Source: Spirochaetia bacterium (GTDB lineage Bacteria > Spirochaetota > Spirochaetia > B11-G9). Taken from it: a stretch of 50,086 nt of DNA. Shown in pieces: positions 41,480-49,682 of this stretch (the stretch's first letter is position 1; every line of letters starts with the position of its first letter). The stretch lies in contig JAQIBN010000278.1 in the NCBI GenBank assembly GCA_027859095.1, forward strand, positions 1-50,086, written 5' to 3'. The notes beneath the pieces were generated by a model. It ran no database searches. It was not told the origin of the DNA and saw only the letters and a list, made by a program, of their open reading frames with translations. Both the position numbers and the translations under genes were made by a program.

Positions 41480-43201
41480 ATGAGGTTAAGCAGCGCATTT
41501 CTAAAAACAATGAAGGAAGTACCCAAGGAAGCTCAGGTTGTAAGCCATCAGCTTATGTTCAGAGCAGGAATGATCCAGAAGCTTGCTAGCGGAATATATA
41601 ACTATCTACCAATGGCTTTAAGAAGTCTAAGAAAAATTGAAGCAATAATTAGGGAAGAACTCGAGAAGAAGGGCTGTCAGGAAGTATTGATGCCTATAGT
41701 TCAGCCTGCAGAGCTTTGGAAAGAAAGCGGCCGATGGGAATACTATGGAGCAGAACTTCTTCGTTTTAAGGACAGGAAAGATAGTGATTTTTGTCTTGGA
41801 CCAACCCATGAAGAAGTTATAACAGATATGGTTCGTAAAAATCTAAAGAGCTATAAACAGCTTCCCTGGAACCTGTATCAGATTCAAAGTAAATTCAGAG
41901 ATGAAATCCGTCCACGATTTGGCCTTATGAGGGGCAGAGAATTTATTATGAAGGATGCCTACAGCTTTGATGAGAGTGTAGAAAAATCCCTCGAAAACTA
42001 CCAGCTCATGTACGATGCTTATACAGCAATTTTTAACAGATGCGGCCTGATTTTTAAAGCAGTAGATGCTGCAACCGGTGCAATAGGCGGTGATAGAAGC
42101 CATGAATTCCAGGTTCTTGCAGAATCCGGTGAAGATGGAATTTTAAGCTGCAGCCACTGCGGGTATGCCGCAAACGAAGAAAAAGCTGCAATAAAAGAAA
42201 AATCATATAAACTGGATAATTCCACTTTTATATCTTTGGAAGAAGTTCATACTCCCAATCAAAAAAGTATTGAGGAAGTTACAGAATTCCTTGGGAAGAA
42301 ACCCGAAGAGCTTATAAAATCTATGGTATATATGGTAGATGAAGAGGCTGTTCTTGTACTGGTCCAGGGAAATAAAGAGGTCAACGAAGCAAAAATTCAG
42401 GCATATTTTAATGCCAATATTGTTCACCTGGCTGATGATAAGACTGTCGAAGAGATAACGGGGGCTGCAACTGGATTTGCAGGGCCAATAGGCTTGAATA
42501 AACAGATAAAAATAGCTGCAGATAATGGTGTTCAGGGAATAATAAACATGGTCTGCGGCGCAAATAAAACAGATTATCATTTAACTGATGTAAATATTGA
42601 ACGTGATTTTAAAGCAGATGTACTGGGTGATTTTATCCATGCCGCAGCTGGTGAACCATGCCCTGTCTGCGAAGAAGGGATTTTGGAGGAACACAGGGGA
42701 ATCGAAGTAGGACAGGTATTCTACCTTGGGACCAAGTACAGCAAGTCGATGTCCTGTAACTTTCTGGATAGAAATGGAAAAGAAGTTCCTGCCGAGATGG
42801 GCTGCTATGGAATTGGCGTGGGAAGAACTCTTGCAGCTGCAATTGAGCAGAATCATGATGATAATGGAATAATATGGCCCATGGCTATAGCCCCTTATGA
42901 AGTACTGATCATGCCTCTTCAACTTAAGGATGAGGATGTTGTAAATGTCTCAAATACACTTTACAAGAGTTTCCTTGAAGCAGGGATTGATGCTGCCATA
43001 GATGACAGAAATGAACGGGCAGGGTTTAAGTTCAATGATGCTGATTTAATAGGATATCCTGTACAGATCATTATTGGATCAAAAACCATTGCAGAAGGGA
43101 TGGTTGAGGTGAAGGTAAGGGCTACAGGCGAAAAGCAGAATATGAAGGTTGCTGAGGTTAAGGACTGGATGATCAATTTTAAGTCAGAGGCTTTGAAATA
43201 A
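41480..43201 (+). CDS. proS: Prolyl-tRNA synthetase
   Basis: This class II synthetase is of the bacterial type, with 573 residues. Motif 1 and 2 regions are visible (LMPIVQPAELWKESGRW, FRDEIRPRFGLMRGREFIMKDAYSF). The INS editing domain fills residues 225-400 (PEELIKSMVYMVDEEAVLVLVQGNKEVNE). Motif 3 lies in GCYGIGVGRTLAAAIEQNHD. The ATG at 41480 follows AAAGGAG. A small hairpin (AAAGGA with TCCTTT) follows the stop. Confidence 0.96.
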   Translation: MRLSSAFLKTMKEVPKEAQVVSHQLMFRAGMIQKLASGIYNYLPMALRSLRKIEAIIREELEKKGCQEVLMPIVQPAELWKESGRWEYYGAELLRFKDRKDSDFCLGPTHEEVITDMVRKNLKSYKQLPWNLYQIQSKFRDEIRPRFGLMRGREFIMKDAYSFDESVEKSLENYQLMYDAYTAIFNRCGLIFKAVDAATGAIGGDRSHEFQVLAESGEDGILSCSHCGYAANEEKAAIKEKSYKLDNSTFISLEEVHTPNQKSIEEVTEFLGKKPEELIKSMVYMVDEEAVLVLVQGNKEVNEAKIQAYFNANIVHLADDKTVEEITGAATGFAGPIGLNKQIKIAADNGVQGIINMVCGANKTDYHLTDVNIERDFKADVLGDFIHAAAGEPCPVCEEGILEEHRGIEVGQVFYLGTKYSKSMSCNFLDRNGKEVPAEMGCYGIGVGRTLAAAIEQNHDDNGIIWPMAIAPYEVLIMPLQLKDEDVVNVSNTLYKSFLEAGIDAAIDDRNERAGFKFNDADLIGYPVQIIIGSKTIAEGMVEVKVRATGEKQNMKVAEVKDWMINFKSEALK

Positions 43202-43248
43202 AGGATTTATTTATTCCTTTTAGTCTGGGAGTGTAGTATATTAATAAA

Positions 43249-43452
43249 ATGGAAAGTCAGGAAATTTTAAAAGAGGTTCTTTCGCTTAAACCTCAGGAAA
43301 GATTTTTAATAGTTGAAGGCATTTTAAGTAGTCTGGATCATCCCGATAAAGATATTGATGAAATATGGGGAAATGAAGCTATTGCCAGACTTCAGGCATA
43401 CAGAGCAGGGAAACTAAAGGGATTCCCTATATCTGAAATTTTCAATGACTAA
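43249..43452 (+). CDS. Addiction-module antitoxin component
   Basis: This 67-residue protein matches the putative addiction-module family (TIGR02574-like): LSLKPQERFLIVEGILSSLD, then the EIWGNEAIARLQAYRAGKL motif. Such proteins neutralise ParE/RelE toxins encoded directly downstream. Its end overlaps the toxin gene by 8 bases, the usual TA arrangement. The ATG has no Shine-Dalgarno, and TATATT lies 6 bases upstream. Confidence 0.82.
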   Translation: MESQEILKEVLSLKPQERFLIVEGILSSLDHPDKDIDEIWGNEAIARLQAYRAGKLKGFPISEIFND

Positions 43453-43744
43453 ACACACAAACATCATATTCTCCGAATTTGCAAAGCTGGAGTTAGAAGA
43501 TGCAGAAGCATATTATGAGTTTCATCAGGAAGGACTTGGAAAGAGATTCAAACTCGCAATAAAAAAAGGAATAGAAAGAATTATTCAATTCCCATTATCC
43601 TGGCCTTTTGAGAAAGGTGAGGTAAGAAAGTGTATATTGTCTCGATTCCCATATAAAATTCTTTACTCTAAAGAAGAAGATCATATATTCATTATCGCAA
43701 TTGCACATACACATCGGGAACCTAATTACTGGGCAGATCAATAG
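43445..43744 (+). CDS. ParE/RelE-family toxin
   Basis: The 99-residue protein has the ParE toxin pattern: FAKLELEDAEAYYEFHQEGLGKRFKLAIKKGIERI, RKCILSRFPYKILYS, and the C-terminal IIAIAHTHREPNYW. ParE-type toxins act on gyrase and RelE-type toxins cut mRNA; the sequence fits ParE better. It is the second gene of a two-gene TA module. Confidence 0.82.
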   Translation: MTKHTNIIFSEFAKLELEDAEAYYEFHQEGLGKRFKLAIKKGIERIIQFPLSWPFEKGEVRKCILSRFPYKILYSKEEDHIFIIAIAHTHREPNYWADQ

Positions 43745-43763
43745 TAGATTAAGGCATAGATAA

Positions 43764-43792
43764 AAAACCGCAGATCCATTACCTGCGGTTTT
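43764..43792. terminator. Bidirectional intrinsic terminator
   Basis: AAAACCGCAG and CTGCGGTTTT form a 10-bp stem with a 9-nt loop, flanked by A- and T-runs. It can stop both the TA transcript (+) and the outer-membrane protein transcript (-), which end on either side. Confidence 0.85.
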
Positions 43793-43829
43793 ATAGTATT
43801 ATTCAGCATATCTGCTGATATTTTTCTTC

Positions 43830-44825
43830 TTAGAAAGCAATCCTGACATTAGCACTTGCACCCAGTGACTGTGTACTGATGTTATACATAGCATTTAAAT
43901 CCAGTTTCAGGATAAATAAATTCACAGAAAGTCCACCGAAAGCACGGAATGATCCGCCAGCAGCTTCAGAAAAGATTGTAAAACCTGTATTGGAAAGCTC
44001 AACATCATAACCAGCATCTTCAAGTGCCTTTCGAACACTCGCTTCAGTTTCACCTTTACTATATGCAATATCAGAGGAAATACCTCCACCTGCCTTAGAC
44101 CAACCATAATTATATCCTAAACCAGCATAAGGTGTAATTATCAGCAGGCTCTTGCTTACCTGAAGTTTAAAATCAATAGTATGTGTTTCCCAGGCAAATC
44201 TTATGTCCGGATCTGTATAAGAAAGAACTGTATCTAATACTGGATTCAGATCAATTGATGAAAGATCTCCAACTCCAGCCACACTCGCATTAACCCCACC
44301 TGAAAGATAATTATACCCTGCTGAGAGAGAAATAGCAGGAAGAACTAAATTCCCCTTAATGATAGGTGTTCTAATATCAAATCCTACTAATGTATAATCA
44401 ACAGCTACATCACTGGATAGTGAAGCAGACATTTCAGGAGTTAACACACCAAGTTTCGCTCCAATATCAATAGGTAAAAAGGGTATACCAATTCTGGCAT
44501 CTATTACATAAGCAGGAAATGGTACTCCATAACCTGAATCCGTAATGGCACTTGGAAGACTAAAATTAAATGAATCAGCTAAAGCCACGAAGGCATCCTC
44601 TGGAATCATCACTGCCCCAACAGATAACCCAACGCCAAAATGGGGGAATCCCCTTACCTTTGCATCAGACCAGTTAAGTCCTATTGTAGATGCAAATGGT
44701 AATGATTCAGCTACATCAGATGAAAAAGTTGAAAAGGAATCTTCCATTGTGGTAATGTCAACCACAGCAAAAACTCCGGATACTCCTACCATCAAAATTA
44801 TCAAAATAATAAAAAATTTCTTCAT
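43830..44825 (-). CDS. Probable outer-membrane beta-barrel protein
   Basis: The 331 residues start with a signal peptide (MKKFFIILIILMVGVSGVFA). The mature part is rich in alternating hydrophobic strands and Gly/Ser, including many aromatic turns (ALGLGYNYGWSKAGG-type). It ends in phenylalanine (NVRIAF), the C-terminal signature recognised by the BAM complex. I cannot name the family. The ATG has a perfect GGAGG upstream. It is monocistronic, divergent from the phosphoesterase at 44940. Confidence 0.72.
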   Translation of the reverse strand: MKKFFIILIILMVGVSGVFAVVDITTMEDSFSTFSSDVAESLPFASTIGLNWSDAKVRGFPHFGVGLSVGAVMIPEDAFVALADSFNFSLPSAITDSGYGVPFPAYVIDARIGIPFLPIDIGAKLGVLTPEMSASLSSDVAVDYTLVGFDIRTPIIKGNLVLPAISLSAGYNYLSGGVNASVAGVGDLSSIDLNPVLDTVLSYTDPDIRFAWETHTIDFKLQVSKSLLIITPYAGLGYNYGWSKAGGGISSDIAYSKGETEASVRKALEDAGYDVELSNTGFTIFSEAAGGSFRAFGGLSVNLFILKLDLNAMYNISTQSLGASANVRIAF

Positions 44826-44903
44826 AAATATACCTCCAATTATGTATATGTCTATAGTTTACTTCTTTACTCTCCAATAATCCAATTTTTTGTAATAAAA
44901 TCG

Positions 44904-44932
44904 TTGACAAGATAATAATGCCGTATCATTCT
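44904..44932 (+). promoter_or_regulatory. Candidate promoter of the CpdA-like gene, leaderless
   Basis: A perfect TTGACA (44904-44909) is followed after 17 bases by a weak CATTCT (44927-44932). The ATG at 44940 lies 7 bases later, at the expected transcription start. There is no Shine-Dalgarno sequence. Confidence 0.4.
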
Positions 44933-44939
44933 GTCTTCT

Positions 44940-45782
44940 ATGAATAAAACAAACAAATATTTTACAATCGGACAGATAACAGACCTCCATGTAGGTAGAA
45001 AAATTCCCTTCCCTTCCGGGGAAGTTGATCTATTCGATCAATTGGTAAATGCCGTGGATAATTTAAATTCAATAGACCCTCCTTTAGATATGGCCGTCAT
45101 TTCCGGTGATCTGGCCAATCATGGTAAAGAAGAAGATTATATAAGAGTTAAATTCCAGCTGGATAGGCTTAATTTCCCCTATTTTATTGTAACGGGAAAC
45201 CATGATCAGCGAAAAACACTGGTAAAAGTCTTCAGTGAACACACATATCTTGTAACAGGTGATGAATTTATCCAATATACAATAGAAGACAAATCCATCC
45301 GGATAATAGCCCTGGATACCCTGGAACCTGGAACACATTATGGACTGATGTGTGAAAAAAGATTAAAATGGCTTGATGAAAAACTAGCGCAGCAACCTGA
45401 ACGACCAACACTGATTTTTATGCACCATCCGCCATTCGATACAGGTATGCCATACCCTGATCATCTTGGAATGCACAATAAAAAAGAATTTGCAGCTTTA
45501 ATTAAAAAGAATCCTCAGATTGAGGCAATTGCCAGCGGACACACTCACAGAGATTCTGTTTTAAGATGGAATGGGACAATAGTATATGTTACTCCAAGTT
45601 CAGCATTCAGCTATGGCCTTGAGTTTCACGATGTGGATGATGTCGATCCCTTATTGGAACCTCCAGTTGCCAGAATTTTCAGATGGGACCCTGAAGTGGG
45701 GCTTGTATCTCATTTAAGCTTCATCGGTAATTATGAATTTGGAATAACTGAGGGTGTTCCCGAGCCCCCTAAGAATTCGTGA
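44940..45782 (+). CDS. CpdA/Icc-like metallophosphoesterase
   Basis: The five metallophosphoesterase motifs are present: ITDLHVGR, SGDLANHG, VTGNHDQR, FMHHPPFD and ASGHTHRD. The 280 residues match the length of CpdA-type 3',5'-cAMP phosphodiesterases, which lower cAMP. Substrate assignment is by family resemblance. A 72-base gap separates it from the PhnD-like operon. No signal peptide is present. Confidence 0.82.
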   Translation: MNKTNKYFTIGQITDLHVGRKIPFPSGEVDLFDQLVNAVDNLNSIDPPLDMAVISGDLANHGKEEDYIRVKFQLDRLNFPYFIVTGNHDQRKTLVKVFSEHTYLVTGDEFIQYTIEDKSIRIIALDTLEPGTHYGLMCEKRLKWLDEKLAQQPERPTLIFMHHPPFDTGMPYPDHLGMHNKKEFAALIKKNPQIEAIASGHTHRDSVLRWNGTIVYVTPSSAFSYGLEFHDVDDVDPLLEPPVARIFRWDPEVGLVSHLSFIGNYEFGITEGVPEPPKNS

Positions 45783-45818
45783 AATCTTTTAAAATCATTT
45801 TTAAATTTAACTAACCTT

Positions 45819-45860
45819 TAACATGTGGGTAATTGATATTATAATACATTAAGCATGTTA
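45819..45860 (+). promoter_or_regulatory. Promoter region of the PhnD-kinase-regulator operon with inverted repeat
   Basis: TATAAT (45840-45845) lies nine bases before the ATG at 45855; the -35 region (TTTAAC) is poor. TAACATG (45819-45825) and CATGTTA (45854-45860) form a 7-bp inverted repeat around it, the right half covering the start codon. It could be an operator or a hairpin at the 5' end. Confidence 0.4.
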
Positions 45861-46724
45861 GATTTAATACCACGCTCCAGAATAATAACTCTTCTCTGTA
45901 TGTTTATCATATTAGCTGTTGGGATTTCAGCTGTACCAGTTAATATTGCTGTTCCTGCCTCAGGAGAGGGAATGGAAAAACTACTTTCCTGGACTCCTTT
46001 GATAAAATACCTTGAGAAAGAAACAGGACTGGAGATAAATCTCAATATTGTCAGAGACCATAGAACAATAAAAGAAGAACTAGAGCAAAAAAATTATGAT
46101 TTTGCGCTTATTGATCCTTTTTGGTATGAAAACTGGAAAAAGACAGAATTGTGCCTCCCTTTTCTTGAAACTATCGACAATAAGGCTACCGGGATTCGAA
46201 GTATACTGATTGTACATAAAAGTTCTATTTTTAGAACACTGAAGGATCTTGAAAACAGCAATATAGCGCTAACAGTTCCCTATGATTCAGCTCTAGGATT
46301 CTACATCCCACTTGCTTTAATGTTTAATCAGGGAATTGATCCCTTTTCATATTTTAAAGCAATAGTTTTTCCGGAAACCTTTGAGAGTATTTTAAAAGGT
46401 GTTGCTTATGGAAAACTGGATTCAGGTTTTATCACAACAGATTTATTGGATGTAATGGGAAACAGAAGGTACAGGAATGATATTCGTATTTTACTTGAAT
46501 CTGAAATTCTTCCTGGACCTGTTATTGTTGTGAGGAATGATTTTAATGTGGATTTGGCTCGTATTATTAGAAGGGCAATGATTCTTTTAACGGATAAGGA
46601 TGAAGGGGCCAGACTTCTGAGTGGTATAGGAATTTCAGGTTTTAAGGAAATAGATGAAGGAATATTTGAGGTGCTTAGGAACTATATAGAAGTTCTGGAT
46701 ATAAATAATGCCTCTCCAGAGTAA
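45855..46724 (+). CDS. PhnD-like substrate-binding protein
   Basis: The 289 residues resemble phosphate/phosphonate ABC-transporter binding proteins: VNIAVPASGEGMEKLLSWTPLIKYLEKETGL, YDFALIDPFWYENW, and later GKLDSGFITTDLLDVM. A hydrophobic N-terminal segment (IITLLCMFIILAVGISAV) exports or anchors it. No permease or ATPase gene follows. Its 3' end overlaps a histidine kinase by 17 bases, so it probably works as a periplasmic sensor for the kinase. The ligand is unknown. Confidence 0.8.
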   Translation: MLDLIPRSRIITLLCMFIILAVGISAVPVNIAVPASGEGMEKLLSWTPLIKYLEKETGLEINLNIVRDHRTIKEELEQKNYDFALIDPFWYENWKKTELCLPFLETIDNKATGIRSILIVHKSSIFRTLKDLENSNIALTVPYDSALGFYIPLALMFNQGIDPFSYFKAIVFPETFESILKGVAYGKLDSGFITTDLLDVMGNRRYRNDIRILLESEILPGPVIVVRNDFNVDLARIIRRAMILLTDKDEGARLLSGIGISGFKEIDEGIFEVLRNYIEVLDINNASPE

Positions 46725-48084
46725 AATTATTCTATTTTTCTTCTTTTTCCTCTCTCTCATAGTTTTTCAATGGCTTTTTTTTATGAGCCATGAGGAGAAA
46801 ATCTTAAAAGAAGAGATGTCTGCCAGGGCATCAGTGCTGGTAAAAACCCTGGGGGAACTTAGCTGGGAACCATTGTTAAACTTTCAGATATCCCGCCTGG
46901 AGATGCAGATCGATTCTTTAAAACAGGAAAAAGATGTCCTGTATGCTAGAGTAGTTAATTCCAATTTTTTGGTTCTTGCTGATACAAGAAGAGATCAGGA
47001 GGGATGGATATATTCAGGTATAATTTCTATGGTTCCGGAAATTATCATGCAAAACAGGGTTCTCGTGGCCAGAGAGCCCATAATAATACTCGAATCTATA
47101 CATGGCATGGCAGAAATTTCATTTTCTCTGGATTCGATGCTGGAAAAAGTAAAAAGAAGCAGGATACTTTTTATTGCTATTTTTATATCTGAACTGATTC
47201 TTGGTTTTGCCTTTGCTGTGTTCCTGGAAATCCAGGTTATCCGACCCCTGCATAAAATTGCTGCAGGTGTAGATCAAATTTCTGCAGATTCAATAAATTC
47301 CTCTCTCACAATTCCAGGGAAACCATCTGTAGAAATTTTAAAAGTCAGCAGAGCAATAGACAATATGAGAAATAAGCTCCGTAAGAATCAGGACGAACTT
47401 ATCTCGAAAACTCGTCTGGCTACTATGGGGAAAATAGGATTCAATCTTGCTCATGAAATAAGGAACCCTCTGGAGGCAATATCAGGTTCTGTAGAAATAT
47501 TAAGTTCTGGTATAGAAGAAAACTCTAAAGAATATTCATATCTCGGAATTATCAAGGAGGAGATTCACAATCTTAATGATTATCTGACAGAATTTCTCGA
47601 TTTTACAAAAGCAGAAACTGGACATAGATTGGATATCAATCCTTCTGAACTAATTGGTGACAGTCTCTTACTTCTTGGCCCACTTTTAAAGAAGCATAGA
47701 ATAGATGTATCTGATAATACTGCCAGTATAGAAAACTATTGGAATGTTAATCCAAATCAAATGAAAAGAGTTATTTTAAATGTGTTAATAAATAGCATAG
47801 AAGCGATTGGAAGTGATGGAAAAATTGAAATATATACCAGTTTGCATGATGATAAACTTGAACTAATAATAAGTGATAGTGGATGTGGAATTTTTGTTGA
47901 TAATATCGATGGAGTCTTTGACCCATATTATTCGACCAAAAAGGATGGTTCCGGCATTGGTCTTGTCTTAAGCAGGAAGATAGTTGAACAACATGGGGGC
48001 AGTATTTCTATGACAAGTAACAATTCCAAAATTAAATATATGGGTACTTCTGTAAAGATTAAACTATCCATAACAGGAGCTTAG
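46708..48084 (+). CDS. Membrane sensor histidine kinase
   Basis: TM1 (IILFFFFFLSLIVFQWLFF) and TM2 (ILFIAIFISELILGFAFAVF) enclose a periplasmic domain of about 120 residues. A HAMP-like segment follows, then HisKA with the phospho-His in NLAHEIRNPLEAISGS, and a HATPase with the N box NPNQMKRVILNVLINSIEAI, G1 DSGCGIF and G2 DGSGIGLVLS. It is an NtrB-type kinase of 458 residues. The gene overlaps the binding protein and ends 5 bases before its NtrC-type regulator. Confidence 0.92.
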   Translation: MPLQSKIILFFFFFLSLIVFQWLFFMSHEEKILKEEMSARASVLVKTLGELSWEPLLNFQISRLEMQIDSLKQEKDVLYARVVNSNFLVLADTRRDQEGWIYSGIISMVPEIIMQNRVLVAREPIIILESIHGMAEISFSLDSMLEKVKRSRILFIAIFISELILGFAFAVFLEIQVIRPLHKIAAGVDQISADSINSSLTIPGKPSVEILKVSRAIDNMRNKLRKNQDELISKTRLATMGKIGFNLAHEIRNPLEAISGSVEILSSGIEENSKEYSYLGIIKEEIHNLNDYLTEFLDFTKAETGHRLDINPSELIGDSLLLLGPLLKKHRIDVSDNTASIENYWNVNPNQMKRVILNVLINSIEAIGSDGKIEIYTSLHDDKLELIISDSGCGIFVDNIDGVFDPYYSTKKDGSGIGLVLSRKIVEQHGGSISMTSNNSKIKYMGTSVKIKLSITGA

Positions 48085-48089
48085 TAAAA

Positions 48090-49394
48090 ATGAATAAAAT
48101 ATTACTAATTGATGATAAAGAGAATATACTCCTGGTTTTTAAGGTTATTCTGGAAAAAGAAGGATACAAAGTTGAAACTGCTAGTACGGGAAGAGAGGGT
48201 CTAAAATTAGCTGTCCAGATAATACCTGATATTATTATCTCTGACATCCAGATGAATGATCTCTCTGGAACTGAAATATTTCATCTATTAAAATCCCGGG
48301 GATTTGATATTCCTTTTATTTTTATTACTGCATATGCATCAGTTGAAGAGGCTGTTTCTGCAATTCAGGATGGTGCTGTAGATTATCTTACTAAACCTGT
48401 TGATCACGATCGTTTAAAAAAGATCATTGCAAGACTAATCAAAAATAATAAGTCAGGAATTAAAACTGATAAATCCCTGATCGGTTCATCTCAATTAATG
48501 AAAGATCTCTACACAAGGATAAAGGCAGTAGCTTCCAGTAATTCTACTATATTAATTTCCGGGGGAAGTGGAACAGGAAAAGAACTCATATCAAGAGCAA
48601 TCCATAATCAAAGTTCCAGAAAAGAGGGTCCTTTTATTCCGGTTAATTGTTCTGCCTTTAGTATGAGTTTACTTGAATCGGAACTTTTTGGATATGAAAA
48701 GGGGGCATTCACCGGAGCTGATAAACAGAAAACTGGTTTTTTAGAAACTGCTCAGAGAGGTACACTTTTTCTTGATGAAATTTCAGAACTCGATCCCATA
48801 ATTCAGGTTAAGCTACTTAGAGTGCTCCAGGAAAGGGTTTTTACAAGAGTAGGTGGAACCTCATTTATAAATCTGGATGTGCGTCTTATTGCCGCAACAA
48901 ACAAGAATCTTGATGAATTAGTAGATAAGCACTTATTCAGGCATGATCTATATTATCGCCTGAATGTTATTCCAATAAAAGCTCCTGCATTGAGAGATCA
49001 TCCTGAGGATATAGGTGAACTTGTTAAGACATTCTCAGAAACCCTCTGTGCCCTAGAACAAATGACTGTTCCTGAAATTACCCCGGGATTTTTGAATGCG
49101 CTAAAAATGTATACCTGGCCGGGGAATGTGCGTGAACTGGAAAATCTAATTGAACGTATGTTAATCATCCACCGGCCCGATAAACTTGAGGAGTCCCTAC
49201 TTTTTGAAGAATCAAAATTTTTCTCAAAAGGATTAAACAGATCCCTTACTGAGAGAGAGCGGATAGTAAACGCTTTGATTCTTTGCGGTGGAAATAAGAC
49301 AGAAGGTTCAAAAATTCTTGCCATGCCACGGAGGACTCTGTATCATAAAATATCGAAACTGGGAATTCAAACAGAGGAGTATATGTCTGTTTGA
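48090..49394 (+). CDS. NtrC-family sigma54-dependent response regulator
   Basis: The receiver has Asp8-Asp9, phospho-Asp52 (IIISDIQM) and LTKP. The AAA+ domain carries Walker A GGSGTGKE, an intact GAFTGA loop, and TLFLDEISEL. A Fis-type helix-turn-helix ends the protein (GGNKTEGSKILAMPRRTLYHKISKLGI). At 434 residues it is complete and should activate sigma54 promoters in response to the kinase. Unlike the activator at 11520, it keeps all key motifs. Confidence 0.95.
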   Translation: MNKILLIDDKENILLVFKVILEKEGYKVETASTGREGLKLAVQIIPDIIISDIQMNDLSGTEIFHLLKSRGFDIPFIFITAYASVEEAVSAIQDGAVDYLTKPVDHDRLKKIIARLIKNNKSGIKTDKSLIGSSQLMKDLYTRIKAVASSNSTILISGGSGTGKELISRAIHNQSSRKEGPFIPVNCSAFSMSLLESELFGYEKGAFTGADKQKTGFLETAQRGTLFLDEISELDPIIQVKLLRVLQERVFTRVGGTSFINLDVRLIAATNKNLDELVDKHLFRHDLYYRLNVIPIKAPALRDHPEDIGELVKTFSETLCALEQMTVPEITPGFLNALKMYTWPGNVRELENLIERMLIIHRPDKLEESLLFEESKFFSKGLNRSLTERERIVNALILCGGNKTEGSKILAMPRRTLYHKISKLGIQTEEYMSV

Positions 49395-49432
49395 GGGTAA
49401 TCGTCTTCATCTGGGCAAATTAGATTATTTTT

Positions 49433-49682
49433 CTATTTCTGCTTTTCATAAATAACTGAACGAAATTCAAAGAAATTTTTTGTCAGTTCCATTTTTTGCT
49501 TATCCATTTTTACTTCACATAACAATGCTTTTTTATCAATCTCATTTATTGCAATTATATCTATCTCATTTTGATTTCCTTTTTCCCAATATGTTCCATA
49601 ATCTTTACCGAATTCCTGGATTAAAAGATTCCTCCCTTCACTAATGAAAAACGAATCCTTCTCCAGTATAAAATTGATTTTA
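49433..49682 (-). pseudogene. C-terminal fragment of a DUF234-type ATPase gene cut by an insertion sequence
   Basis: An open frame of about 82 codons, absent from the track, ends in a TAG at 49433. It reads LEKDSFFISEGRNLLIQEF, then WEKGNQNEIDIIAINE and KALLCEVKMDKQK. This matches the C-terminal DUF234 nuclease-like domain of archaeal/bacterial ATP-binding proteins, with the (E)IDI...(E)VK core. The frame stops at the presumed left end of the IS at 49683. The 5' part is either beyond the IS or lost. Confidence 0.65.
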
